In this document: positions 1-13,400 of the stretch, in pieces
How the letters are laid out: each line of letters begins with the position of its first letter
Numbering within the stretch: position 1 is the first letter of the stretch
NCBI GenBank assembly: GCA_008360955.1
Contig: LUCM01000142.1
Location: 159,371 to 223,370, forward strand
DNA length: 64,000 nt
Source of the DNA: Fasciolopsis buskii
Taxonomy: Eukaryota; Platyhelminthes; Trematoda; Plagiorchiida; Fasciolidae
Direction of reading: 5' to 3'
Notes under the pieces: model-generated
What the model was told of the DNA's origin: nothing
Databases searched by the model: none
The model's input: the letters and a program-made list of their open reading frames with translations, nothing else
Position numbers and translations under genes: made by a program

Positions 1-129
1 AGTGGATATGAGGCACTGCCAGCGTTGTGTATGACGTTTGTGATGGAGTTAACATTATTACGGCAAAGATCGAAAAGGAGGGCAATCTTTAATTTGACTC
101 AACGAAGTCATAATGATTCAATTCCAAGC

Positions 130-2617
130 AGTTCGTATCTGGCCTTGTAGTTTAGGCTAGATAAGAGACCCGGGAGATTTCTATTGAAAGCTCGCTGCGC
201 ATTCTGGACTGCAATTCGATCGACTTAACACGTGCGGGTAGATAATCGAGCAGTACTCGAGGTGGGCCTTGCATAGGACCTGAAGGCGATTAGCCTGCAG
301 CCTATAGTGAGGAATGCAATTAAGATCATTGCAGTGATTCTTTCAGCCACAGAGGTCTGGTGGTGTGCTTGCTTGTGGAAGTTGAAAGAGCGGGAGTATT
401 GTAACCCTAAGTCCCTAACTATGAGTGAAACAAAAATAAGCATGCCATTTATGGAGAGGAGGCCCGGGGGGACATGGCATTTATGTTATTAGAGAACTCT
501 TGTCAGCTGAGCACTTAATAAGCCACATGGAACACCAACTATCAAGAGACTCTAAGTCTTCATTGATAAGTGTTATAGTGGAGCTAAATGCAGCAGCCTC
601 AAAAGAGTACACGAAAATTGTGTCCCATGAGGAATACCTTCAAACATCATTAATTAACAGTAGGAATAGAAGAAGACCAAGGACGCTCCCCTAAATGACC
701 CTACTGATAATGGCACAGGGTTAGGAAAAATAACCGTTAATATTGACAACCTGAAAGCGATCGGAAAGGTAGGATGATAGCCAAGATAACAGAGGATTTC
801 TTATTCCATGAGTCCTTATTTTGGTCAGAAGTCGGGAGTGGGAAACGCGGTCCAACGCTTTGAAATGTCCGGAAAGATTATGGGCATCGACCGGTGGGCA
901 TCGGCGCTCTGGGTAACCAAGTTCAAGAAGTCAAGCCGAAAGGAGAGGCAAGACTGGCCTCTCAGGAAGCCGTGTTGGGAAGAACCGATAAGATTGTGAG
1001 CAGTATGGAAGTTAACCAGGCGTTCTTTTACAATCTTTTTCATACGCCTGGATAGAACTGAAGTGTGGCTAATGGAGCGAACGATTTCCGGTTCACGCAT
1101 AGTGCCGTTTTTGTGGTGTGGAACAATAATGGATGTTTCCCATTGTGGCGGAAAAGTAGCGCCTGACATGGAGAGCGAGAACAGATTTAGAAGAACTAGT
1201 GGAAGATCGGGACCAGCGGTGCAAAATAAGACTAGTGGAATGCCATCAGGGCCAGGCCTGTGGGATGGCCTGGCCTATTTTATCACCGTGACGATGCCAG
1301 CAACGTCGAATGAGATGGAAGATAATCTAACCGAAGTCAACGTGGGGTGGATTTCAGAGTATGTCCGATTGTCACTAAGGAGGTTAGAAGAGAAATATGT
1401 AGTGAATGCTTCTGCGATTTTTGCGAAGGACTCAATGCGTGAGCTATTAAATGTGATGAATTCCGAAACAGTTGACTATTTAGGCTGCAAGCGAGCTATG
1501 AAAATGTGGGAAGTCTTCCAAACTGGGTTATGTGACCGAAGAGGTACCATTTGCTGCATTTTTAACCTTAGTTCGGACTCCATAGGCAGTTCTTATTGCA
1601 GGCGTTTGACTTGCATTAAGAGCAGAAAGTCTCCCGTATGTTGAAGATTTTCTGAGTCTTCTTATTGTCTTCTGGAGCTGAACCACCCTACTAGGGTTCT
1701 TGGGTTTATGTTGACTGGTTGGATTGGACGAGCGGTTATTGTTAAAAAGAAGTTTTGCGCAAAGGTGGCCTGCCGCAATCCGCGGGTCAGGCGATAAAAT
1801 GAAGCTGGAGCATCCAAGGGTTCGCAGAGCGTCAGGGATTTCGTCCCAACGAGTAAACATATGGGACGAGACAGCACGGTGTGCGTACATGGGTGAGGAA
1901 GGTTTGTTACGTAGAAAGAAGCTTCACATGACCGTCTTGCAGCCACTCCCAAGGAAGGGTTTTAACACTGAAACCTTAACATTAGGAGTGCTATGCGTAA
2001 AAACTAGGTCTAAGATATTATGGAACCTTGTGGGCTTGTTCACATGCTGAGTCCATCCATCAGCGTGCGTTTCAAAAACAAATTCGAGTAGAGTAGGTGG
2101 CGCGGATTAAGAGGACCAACAAATTTTAGAGGCATTAAAGTCATCTGCAATTATCTTGTGGTTGGAGCCGAGAAGAGAAAGATAAACGAAGGCTTGGGTA
2201 AGACTAGAAATATCAGAACTAATCGAGATTGGTGGTCGGCATGCATCTTATGTTGATTGGGAGCTCGAGCAGTTGTACCAGAAGCCAAATGGTATCAGGA
2301 ATGGGATCAAGAAGTGGGTGATGGATAACGTAAGCTTTCTGTGGCTGATTCACGTAGGCTAGGCAACCAACTCCTCTGCAATTTGATCTATTGGTTTGGT
2401 TGGATGTAAAACCCGTCAACCAAAAAGACAAAGTGGAGCTGTGGTCTGTTAGCCAAATCTCTGTTATCAAGATAATATTGTAATAGTTTTTCGCTGCCAA
2501 CTGTCTCAGCTCCCTTACTTTATGAGTCAGTGATAGGGAGTTCAAGAGGAGTGGGGAAAATTCACTGGAACATTTTAGTCCACGTGATATCCGAGAGGTG
2601 AGTTCGGCGGGGGTCAA
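130..2617 (-). mobile_element. Decayed CR1/Jockey-like LINE (endonuclease and reverse transcriptase)
   Basis: Read on the - strand from 2617 down. First is an APE-type endonuclease N-terminus (LITEIWLTDHSS, then a CRGVGCLAYVNQ segment near 2300). Around 1440-1280 is the linker before RT (ESFAKIAEAFTTYFSSNLLS). The RT core lies at 1169-825 (SIIVPHHKNGT, SSQHGFLRGQSCLSF). Next, at about 700-470, comes a decayed catalytic box region in which the expected FADD-type tetrad is destroyed, with remnants resembling WLIK-S-DKSSLI. Last is a C-terminal segment at 443-225 (VRDLGLQYSRSFNFHKQ). Frameshifts and stops break it throughout. The family clade is judged from motif style only. The window starts within or just after its 3' end, so it may continue left. 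Confidence 0.8.
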
Positions 2618-2929
2618 ATAATCAAGGGATAAATTAGAGGTTCGGATAGTGCATAACCGTGATAAGGGAGTAAATTCAGTAATAATAATAATAGGTATAT
2701 TTTTCGAAATTCGAGAGTCATGCGCAAGGCAAGATCACATTTACACATAGATGGCGCATTGGAAATCGTAAGACAAAATTTAGTCTTGAAGATGCAGTTT
2801 CTGCGCTCTAATGAACATAACCTGAAATAAGATGGGCTAATCACGAGTTTTTGGGCTTCGAATCAGAGCTAGATAATCCAATGCCATAACTTTCTGGGGC
2901 CAACTATGAGTCGCGAACTGCGAGTCAGT

Positions 2930-3950
2930 CCATGTTTAAACGCATCAAAGGTGCGCATCGCCGGCGCATACTTTGGCTGGGGAGAAATGGTGAGCGCTGT
3001 CAAGTGGCCGGGTTAGGTTTACTGGTCGGCGAGGGACTGTCTTTGTTAAAGGATTTTCTGGCTGAAGACCAAGGTGATAGAAGAAACTTGGGAGTTAATG
3101 AGCCGGTTGTCAGAGGATGCCGGTGTGGGGATGTGGTATCAATAGTGTATTAGATGGCCCAATCGTCAACTTGTCACGGAGAAACTGGCAATCTAGGGGA
3201 TTGTTGAGGAGGGAGCTTCGGAAAATTCCGAAGAAAAATCCCGTTAGCAGATACATGTATGGATTTTTGGGGGCGGGAATTCGCGGGAGTCAGGAGAGCA
3301 GTATTTTCTAGCTGGGGCAACTAGGGATGTCGCTGGACAAGAGTCGGTTGAGAAGGGGGTCTCATGAATGGTTGTAGCTCAAAAGGCGAAATACAGTTAC
3401 CTAAGGTTTGCCAGGTAGCCTGGGGTTATCCAGGGGTAAATCGTGCAAAATTATGAGGATACTGATAGATGAGGTTAGGATTTGGGCGCGCAGTAGTAGG
3501 AAAGGGGCGCTGGAGTGGCGGAAATGCATCTAAATAGGGTTGACTGGTAGGTGGGTGGAAGTAGGGCGGATAAGCGGCAGGCCCTAAATATGGAGAGGTA
3601 TTGGTATCATGCTGGAATATGGCAACAGTGCTACCGAAGGATGGTGAAGACGTGAATACAGTGGGAAAATCGACTCGTGATTGTAAGCGGCGGTTAGTAG
3701 GCCTTCGTGAGTTTGTGGACCTTCCCATTCGGCTGAGCTCATGTCAGGATGGCTTATTCGAGTTGAGTGTGCCCAGAGTGCTAGGCAGTCGAGGCGTGCA
3801 GATAGGTGGACCCACTGGGCTAGCAGTATGGCTGATAAAGTGTGGGGTTTTGTGGTTAGTTGAATAGTTGCTTGTTATGCTCTTCCCGTGGGATTCAACC
3901 GATTTAGGCGGGGTGCCATGCTGTTTTTTTGACAGAAAGACGAGGAATTG
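2930..3950 (-). mobile_element. Possible ORF1 or 5' region of the same LINE
   Basis: This block lies immediately 5' of the endonuclease remnant on the - strand and shares its purine-rich + strand. A 100-codon open stretch at 3728-3426 (-) is rich in Pro, Phe and Tyr (SPYLGPAAYPPYFHPPT) and reads like part of a LINE ORF1 or a low-complexity gag. There is no zinc knuckle or other defining motif, so the assignment rests on position. Confidence 0.3.
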
Positions 3951-6900
3951 CTAGAGGACGTATTTGGAATGGGCCATATGCCAAGCGGATATTAGCTTGA
4001 AAGGACATCGGTGAGACGGCAATCATCTTCGTGGTTTTACTGTCGAATTGTTTTGAAAAGTAATTGGACTTTATAGTCACTTCTCTTGAAATTTTCCAGC
4101 ACATCACTCCTTACTTCAGCGATGCTGAGGAAGAAGGACAAACAAATTATGCCTATACCACGAGGGGGTATTCTAACACGCTGTGGCCAGTTGCCCAGAC
4201 GTAGTCATTGGGTAGATTTGTAAAGAGCCCTAGAAGCAGACTGTCAGCTTCATCAAAGTCTAGGAAGATTAAAGGCACATGTCATAATTTTAACAAATTT
4301 TGAGTGGTCCAGTGCAAAAAATTTCGAAAGTCGACACTGAGGTTAGATCTAACATTGCATCTAGTTGGCCAAAGTCTCAGCGAATTTCCAATCTGTCACC
4401 GTCTGCGAACTCGAGGAGTTAACGCATTTTCATGGGCACTGCAGGGTTTATCCTTGTTCATTTGCTGTATCCGGAACAGAGCACGGAGGAAATGAAGAGA
4501 GTATGTTTGGTTTCGTTTTACATTGATTGAACGCGGGACAGTCCAATCCGTAGTTCACTGACGCGGCAAATCCAAGTCTGTCTAGTAGATTATCTTGGGA
4601 ATCAGAAAGTGTGTAAGTGTGAGGCGGGTGGTTTATTGGTCATCAAAGTACTCCGTTTATAAGGCTAGGTGTCCAAATGTATCACAACCGAGGCGGAATA
4701 TGCCAGGACGTAATTTGTGAGAGAATAACTATTGATGAACAAGCGTCTAGGGGAGCCATATTGGATTGGAAAAAATCTTTTGAATCCACATGTCACTTTT
4801 AAAATGAAAATGCATGCGATTTACCTGAGGGTGTATACGTGTACTTAGATGCTGTTCCACTTAAATTGGGCTATTTAGATTAGGGTAGACGAAATAGTCT
4901 AGATGAAGGTGGTCGAGTGGAGAGACAGTTTTGAGGATTTCATGACAGCGACATGTTTTGGATGGAAAGGAAACGAGATGAGCCCTGGGAAATAAAAATA
5001 CTTATGGTCGCTACAAACATGACTGAGAAGGAATCTAACTTACGCTTGAAAACGACGGATGACCGACTCATTTGAATCGTGATTTAATAACTTAGTCATA
5101 TATTAGCAGTTTATCTCTGGGGCACTTCGGAAAGCCTTTCTGCCCGCACGAATAAATGTGAATTGAGACCTCCATCGTGAAGTTGCATCTTTGCAGTTTC
5201 ATGTGAGGTTGGTTGTCTAAGTCCGGGCATTTTCTGTACTTAGATGGGTGACACGTTTCCCAATAGGGTGCTCGTCTGAGAGGAGGATAAATTGGAAGGT
5301 TTGGACAGTGCGCTGATCCAAGGATTTAGAGCTTAGTAGGTGAAAGGGTTTCATTGTAAACCTGACAAGATGATTCCTATGAGGCATCGATCATACCCAT
5401 TACGCATGCAATTTTGAGAACCCAGCACAGAAACCAAGTTGCACACTGTCATTCACTTAATTAATTCATTTTTAGAAGCAGGGAAATAAGGAAAGATAAG
5501 CAATGTACTTTTTGGCAGCACAGTCAGAGGAAATATTTTATGATGAAAAATTACTCATACTACAATCATGGAAACGAGACATATAGTACTTATTTGTTGC
5601 TCAGAAGAGTGTAATAGAAACTGGTCCTTAGGTGAGTATATTCGCATGTTCAAATGCCGCTTAGATTATGAAGAAAATTAGTGGCCAATCCTCGCACGGC
5701 GAAGCAACAACGGGTCAAGTTGGGGACATTCTCTGTAGTGTATTTATATCGGAAAATAAGAAAAGCCCAGATAATGCATGCCAGTTGGATGTAATAGATT
5801 TCGTATCTGTCATTCAGTCGATTTTTAGAATACAAGCCAAAACAACACCGTAGGATTGGTGTTGAGGTTAGTGGGGGAGGCATCGGCTTGATTTCTAATA
5901 GATTTTTGAGATCAAAGCCAAACACTTTTGAGCCTTCGAAACCTGGACAGATGTCTACTAAGAAATGTGTCGTGCACTCATATGTGGCAATCTCACATGA
6001 CAAACTTCGGAGAAGACGGGGATGACGTTTTGTAAACCTTTAAAGCCCCCCTGGAGACATGGAATTTGTGCTTGAATGTACTACTTTTGTCAGAGGGGAA
6101 ACTGAGAACAATTTGTACCCCGGAGTTCCAGGAGACGGCAAGGTAAGTTTGATGCTGTCAGTACTAGAGAGAGATTGCTGGGTAGTAAGGGCTGCACGCT
6201 ATTTTTATGCCCCCTGCACACAGCAATAGACTGCCATGCACAACTAAGCGTACGGTGACTGGAACATAACTTCGGTGGCTACGGTGTTTATCGGATGAGA
6301 TGATGACAGCTTCCTGCATGTGGACCACTTGTTTGCAGGGCTTCAGGTGCGAAGAAAAACCCACCGGACTTCGTACTCTTAATACCGTAGCTTTCAATGG
6401 ATCATTTTGTCAGAGGCTCTAGTCATATCACGGAAGACCGGTTTCACGTATTCGTTCCTCGTAACAACCTTCGTCGCTGGGTGAAACCGGATTTTCAGGG
6501 CCAAATGGTGTAAGGAGTGCAGCAAAAATAAGTGCGCTGTTTATTGGTTTTAATTTTGAATGATATGATTTTATTAGCATAACTTTTTTTTGCCAAGCTT
6601 GCCTCGGGAAAGACTACCCTCTTAGTTGAAACGTTGGCGCATCACATTTATTGATAACGCTGTTATTAACATAACACCGCTCACGGTTGAAACTTGATTT
6701 TGTTTAAAGAATGCCATGCTGGCCAACGTTAGCTTGGGAAGAAGAATATTAGTTCTCTTTTAAATCACATTTCTCCTAATGCACCAAATAATTGTGAATG
6801 GTCAATGGGTATGCAAATGCAAAGATCCTGTCTCGAACATTTGTAGTCGTCATATTTTCCAGTGGGGTGGAGACCATTAGCTACGGGAGAGAGTTTCAGT

Positions 6901-9900
6901 AAGTTAGGAAGAACCTTTTAATAACTCACAACTTTAAGGTCGCAGATAGCTGGGTGGGTCGAATTATGTCGTTAAAGAAGAACAAAGTTATCAGAAGAAT
7001 CCCGGAGATGACGTGGGGCAAAGCTATATGTTCATCCTTTGAACGTATTCATTAGGAGACTTTGATACCAGTCTAGGGCCACTCATATGCGATAGATGCC
7101 ATAAGCTCAACTTTTTGGGATAATCAGCTTTCATCAACGTAGACAAGGTATAGGGCGTGGTGCTTCAAGTTCCCTGCCCATTTTAACGGGTTCAGATAGT
7201 TTCCACCATGGCAGAAGGCTGTTTGGCTGTAGGACCAAGGCATGCTCTTTTATATCGTGATACCTGGTTTGAAACATCAAAAGTTTGTATTTAGGACAGC
7301 CCGGGGCACTCATTTTCTCTGTCGTATCCTGCTCTGGGTCGAAGTGTTCACATATATGCGCTAGGTTAGATTTGACTAAACGTTACCGACAACCAGATGC
7401 AGGGTCCAGCGGGGGAATGCAATCGTGCGAACTTAATCGTTATCCGTGCCCGGCTGCGAAAAAAATATGCAAAGGAATCTCCGAGATCCACATTTACTGG
7501 GTAGCCCTTAATAAGTTCCGTCCACGAGGACCCCAGGCAAACTCCCATTTGCCGTTCAAGCTGGACATCGGCCCGTGGCGGGTGCGACCACTGGATGAGG
7601 CTAACTGAGCATTTTACATTTACGTGCTTTTTTCAAACTTTATTTCGCTTCTCATTATTTTCACATATTATGCCGCCAGCTCACCAGTCTTGTAATTGTT
7701 AGCAGAAGTTTCCATGAGCAATCCAAAAGCAGGGTTCTTCGCAGGCCCGCAAAAACAAAACTTTTTATACTCCTCATTCGGATCTCTTACTCCGGTCTTT
7801 CTCCTCATTCGTCAATAGTATTCTTCGTTTCTTAAGCTGCATGTTATCTTGAGGTTCTGAATGAGTAACGGTTTCTCAGCCTTGGAGGAATAAGTGCTTT
7901 GGGTTCATCAGATCAAGTAAATAAAGGTAATCCCAGTGGACGCTACTAAATGAGCAGTGCGAAGGGCTAGTGCTGTTCGCCGATCTGCTCGATCAGAATC
8001 CCGGCAATACATCGGGGGGCAAAGGAAAGGTACAAGGTACAAGGTGCAATGGCCTGCATAACCATTGAATTTTCATCATCTTTGTCACGCCGATTCGTTT
8101 ACGCCGTTGGACAAGCAAGTTTAAGAAATTCAACGAACATGACGTAGGCTATTGAGAGGAGTTTGCTAAGCTGTCTTCCTCCGGTTATGGTTTTCCACCA
8201 CAATTTCTGAAGTCGTACCGAATCATATTTACTTTTCAAAGGTAGACCACTGCCAAATTTTCGCCTTACTTCTATGTTATCCGTAATTTACTTGCAATCC
8301 TTAATGTATTTTGAGGGTGCGAACATATGGGGCAAGTATGCCAGTGACGTGCAGCTAGCGACTGACATAGCTAAAGGTTGGTCCATCTGACAGAGTTTCT
8401 ACGAAAGAGCCGTCGTGCGTTACTGCTGCAGGTGGATTGTCTGAATTCGCGGAGGAGCACTAATTCATAGGTTAGGCAAACACGAAATACCGGGATAGTG
8501 TGTACATGGCAATCAATTTCAGCTCTTCAGGAAAAAGTAAGCGAGTCAGCTGTAGAATCCCAAAAAAGCTGAAGGACAATTCAGAAGAAAAAAGTAGTAA
8601 TTCTATTTTTATGTGTGGCCACTAGAAAAAAGACATTGGCTAAGCCGGGGGTTGTGATTTTTATGAGCATGCCAAAAAGATGCTATTAAAATAGCAAGTT
8701 TTTTGGGAAGTACATATATCTGAACCCACTCCCCGCCCTTAATCTCAGGCATCTTCAGACATCTCACCTATTTCGGGTTCTCATGTTTGACAGCAGCTGC
8801 TTCACGCATAGCGAACAGATTTTTCAAATTTTCGGGCGTGGGATCACGAGAAAAAACGCCGCAGCAGCCGACCCAAAGTTTACATTCAACAGTTTTCAGC
8901 TAGAAACGTCGTGGATACGTCTGTCGCAGAGAATCACGCCACTCCTTTCCGAAGTTTCAAAAAGTTACACACACTAGCTTAAGATGTTATTACTTTTCGA
9001 TACTTGATGGAGGGCGGAAGAAGTGAAATAAGTAAAAAACTCAACCATTTTCCCGGGAGCTGTATGCGACTTTTTTACTGCTTTGCCAGCGAGGTTCGAT
9101 TGCAGAATTCATTTTGAGTGTAATCTTATTAAATAAATAAAACAATGGGCCTTAATAATCATTTTACACTGCGATATTTGTATATTACTTTGTTATATTT
9201 CGTTTTTCCTTGAATGCACTGCGTATTCCGTACACAGGCGTTCGACAACCACTCGAATTCCAGACATCTGTTTCACCCGGGATTATTTGCGTACGTGTCT
9301 GGATGTGTTCGCCAACTTTTTGACTATTCTCATCTCAACTAGACGGATTCAAAGGAAAGGATCTGCAGATATTGCTATTATGTGGAAATTTATCCAATCA
9401 GGATAATCCCTCTGGAACTCAACCAATGTTGACCGCCCAGCACGGTCACCTGTTGCGTTTTGCTAACGCACGCCCTGCCCACACGGTTTGTCGAAATATA
9501 CTCAACCTTCAAACGCTTCCGACTGCCTGTTCCTTGTAGAAGTCAAGTGTCAGGGTTACCAACATTGCAAACAAGCAGAGCCGAGTAAGGGTGACTCAAA
9601 ATAGTCACAACGGATAGGGGCAAGTAAGCGTAATACGAGATCCGCCTAAAGACAGTCGGATATACAATTCATTTTGAAACCATTGTCAAGTAAATGTGGT
9701 GCTGCCATTTAAACAGAGACACTAATTCACGGTAAATGCTTGCATAATCGACGGCCCATTTAATCGAAAACATTTATACGGGTTCAGTTTCCTAAACAAA
9801 ATTGTTGGTTCATGCGCTGCTTTCAGATAATGCAAAGCCTTTAACTACGTTCAGAATAACACTATCCCAATGATTGTTGCACCACAAATCATAAGAAAAG

Positions 9901-10048
9901 CGAAGACGACTGAATTTTTCAGACACTTCACGCCCAACACCTAAAAGTCAAAAACTTTGGCTTGTTTTTCCTCTTCAAAATCAACTCTATGGTGACTTGT
10001 TTACACCGTTCAAATTGGGCTCTTTTTCGAATTAGTTCATTTTAGTTG
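3951..10048. other. Upstream intergenic region without a recognised gene
   Basis: Only short open frames occur. The longest are 117 codons at 6003-5650 (-) and 107 codons at 7285-7608 (+, GC-richer than its surroundings). Neither resembles a family I know, and both are short enough to be chance or repeat remnants. A small tandem GGTACAA repeat sits at 8030-8047. I see no RNA gene here. Confidence 0.5.
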
Positions 10049-10092
10049 TTATATAAACTAATATGTAGTTATTCGCTCCGAACTAACTCACG
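10049..10092 (+). promoter_or_regulatory. TATA-like box and short 5' leader of the kinesin gene
   Basis: TTATATAAA at 10049-10057 lies about 36 bases before the ATG, which would leave an unusually short leader if it is the core promoter. An alternative is spliced-leader trans-splicing, known in flatworms, using the AG at 10067-10068 (AATATGTAG). The pyrimidine tract there is weak. The sequence cannot decide between the two. Confidence 0.35.
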
Positions 10093-10439
10093 ATGGCTTC
10101 GGAAGCAGTGAAAGTGGTTGTGAGATGCAGGCCGCTGAACGAAAGAGAGGTCAATCTGAATTGTAAAAATGTGATCGAAATAGTTAGTGAAACTGGCCAG
10201 TGTTCCATCAGTCATCCGAACGGAAAAAAGAATCCTGCTAAAAACTTTTTCTTCGACGGTGCCTACGACTTAAATTCTACGACTGAGCAAATATATAATG
10301 ACATCGGCTACCCTCTCGTTGAAGGCGTCACTGAAGGCTATAACGGAACGATTTTTGCCTACGGTCAGACTGGTTGCGGAAAGTCGTTCACGATGCAAGG
10401 GTTAGCTGATGTTGAAAGTCAACGAGGTGTTATTCCACG
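10093..10439 (+). CDS. KIF17: KIF17-like exon 1: motor N-terminus with P-loop
   Basis: Encodes residues 1-115 plus two bases of codon 116. It opens [16 protein letters not shown], the usual beta-1 strand of a kinesin motor, so this ATG is the natural start with no N-terminal extension. It contains FFFDGAY, the helix before the P-loop ([17 protein letters not shown]) and ends at GVIPR. The donor is CG|GTGAGT at 10440. The exon leaves phase 2, which exon 2 completes with a T to make Arg. The Cys inside the P-loop is the only unusual residue. Confidence 0.95.
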
Positions 10440-13400
10440 GTGAGTTTCTGTATTTCTAATGAACAAAGTAGCTTTAATAAACCTTTCGCTGGAACCCAGT
10501 GGGCCAACCCACGTTCATATGTGGGCGTGACCTGGGATCAACCTGAATATCTTTTGGTTACTACTTTGGTTGCTTGTACTTGCACAAAAAGCCGTTTCCA
10601 GGACACCTGGATAGCCGACGTAAATAAGTAATTAAGTGTGAGGTAGTACGGCATTTCCTGTGTATATGCGCAATGGATTATGCACACATTTGAGAGCTTG
10701 GTGGGCTTTTATCCGCCCACCTGCCCGTGTTTTTCCGATTAAGTAGCTTATTACGTTCCGGTCATTGTTATAGTTTGCCTGATATCGGTGAGTTAAGCAC
10801 ATACACACGTGTAATGCCAGACTGTAGTGTGTGTTGACTGTTAAATTGGATTTATCCGATCATTTTCCTTCTTGCGTACTCTTTATCTTGATTCTCATCT
10901 ACTGGTAAGTGCGAAGTAAACTTTGCCATCGCTTTTGCCATATATTCTCATTTTCCAAGGTATATTCATAATAGTTCTTTTTTGTCCTTTGGGTGGTCTG
11001 TCATGTACTCTTGAGAGCTCTAAACAAGAACGTACCAACCATACCTGATTTAGTCACCGTCACGACTAACAATATTGCAAATTTCTTAGGTGCTTTTAAC
11101 TTGCATCTCGGCTTGGCATGGTGCTTTTCCATTTCCCTCTTCCTTACAAATGCGGAAGACGTTGCGGAAATCTGCCGCTTACTGGTACATATAATACGTC
11201 AACTTCCTATAGAAAGATAACAGACAGTGATTTTTTCATTGGAATTGCCTGTGGACTTGTTTTCCACTGTCTACCTCTGAAGTTTACATAAGTAAATGAA
11301 AAAGATAATTTGAATAAATGAGAATTTTAAAAGGCGGTGCAAGGCAATCTTGTAGTACGATCTTCAAAGACTGTTCTATTTATTCAGCAATGATGGACCT
11401 TTGATTTGGCGCGCTTACTCCTTATTCGGTCAGGGTCTTTTGATCCACCGCATAAATTTCGCATTGAGAAATTTAACCTTTGTTTTTTTGAAGATGATAT
11501 ATCACTCACTGTATGCTTATTAGATATTGTTCGAACACGTAATTAACGTAAAATCGAAATACTGATGCTGAATGGACCACATTTTTGTTGAGTTTCGATA
11601 TTTGCCTTTTGAATCTTATTTTTTGGTGAGTGTAAGAACCCGGATAACTCCCCTCAGGGTCAATAAAGAGTGCAAATAAAATGTTTGTTTGGTTCCGTAT
11701 TGAGCTATGGACACTCTAGACTAATATGTGAGGTTTTGTCCTCCGGTGTTTTAGGCTTGTTTGTCCATGGAATACTAATTAGACGTTTTTATGATCCCAG
11801 TTCTAGTTGTCCATCACTTTCAATGTTTGTTATTGTTTGCACTTTCTTATGTTATCAGCCAAGTTTTTCATTAGCGCTTAGAAGAACCACAAATATCCAC
11901 TGCCAGGTTGCCTTAGTATCAAATTTATTAAGTGATTAACGGTTGCATTGGCCGGTTTAACGTGGAGTTTCAATCCTGAATTTGACTCAGTTAAGTCACT
12001 CGCCAAATTTCTGCGACCTTTTGTTGCTGAAAAATGGTTTTTGCCATTTTGTTCTAGTAGCATCGTAAGGTTTGATAGATTTAGATAACACACTTTCAAC
12101 GGCTCAACAAAGACAAATGAAAATGGAAATAATACTTATTAAGAAGCACCTGGGTCTTTGTTCATGTTACATGCTCCTAATATTGTGCATTTAGACGACT
12201 TGCGTAACCTTGATGGTACTATTACTTTTACACCGTTAAGCACTTACGAATGGAAAAAGTCAGTAAAACCCATGGAGGTTTCCTAGATGTATAATTTTAC
12301 GAGGTTGTGAACTAACGGTTTTACCTTTTACGTCTAACGAGGACTGTCTTTGCGCCTGACAATGAAATTTGGAGCCCCTCGCAATTATTCATGCCCTAGG
12401 CTTAGTTTTGTAGCAAATGGAGTTTAGTACATTTCATGTTTTTACATGCAGCTTTGCTAAGGTACAACCTGATTGGAATAAATGGATGATATGACTCAGT
12501 TTCACGGTCATTAGTGTTCTTGCAATGGGAATCTTTCATCTTATTCAAAGTATTTCGACTTTCAACCTTACAGTTGATTTCACGCCATACTGTTCTATTC
12601 TCTTTTTATCGATTAGTATTGTGGCGCATCAAGAGAAACTAAAGCAATTAGAGTTGAAGTTTAGAAGCCTAACACACGTGAACGTTTTTCATAGTTCTTT
12701 GGATATAGTGACGAAGTTAGCCACTCGTTTATGTTCTTCGGCCGAAATTAATAAACTTAAACAAATTCAGCTGCATTATCTTGTTTTGTATGTGTATGAT
12801 AAACAACAGAATTGATTTGAAATGGGAGAAAATACATTGTTTTGGTATTTGATGCTAAGAAGCAAACATTTGCATAATCATCTGATGGAGTGGGGAAGCA
12901 TTTTACGCGTGAGACAAGGTTATTTGCCTACGCGTGAAGCAACTGACTTCAGCACTTAATCCTTAAGAGACAAAACATTAACTGGATTTCGCAACGGCTA
13001 CGGACTGCGGAGTGAAATGTTCAGAAATTGGAGTCAGCGAACAGATTAGGCGCACACTGCTCGTTCTATATGATAACGATCTGATTAGTTTCGAGGTTTT
13101 CCGTTGCCATGTGCAAACGTTCCATGACGGTTGTTCTACGACATTCTGCCTGTTTATAAGAGAGAGTAGGTAAACTTGGTTCCGTTTAGCCCCAAAATAG
13201 ATGAACGCTCGTTTGTCAGATTAGGGTCACTGGATCAGAGACCTGCGCAAACCGGTCTCCTAATAGAAATTGTTAATTCAGCGGGCAAAGTTCACCGCAA
13301 ACGGACGAACTTGATACACTCAGAACGTGCAAATGGTGAACAGAGTTGATTCTCTAATATCTTTGTCAGTATCACTACGCTTCATATTATCGCAACATAC

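Noticed and set aside
1063..1644. 193-codon open frame on the + strand, the longest in the window
   Set aside because: It lies exactly antisense to recognisable LINE linker and RT sequence and has no domain of its own.
7285..7608. 107-codon + strand open frame upstream of the kinesin gene
   Set aside because: GC-richer than its surroundings, but no family resemblance and no promoter or splice evidence.
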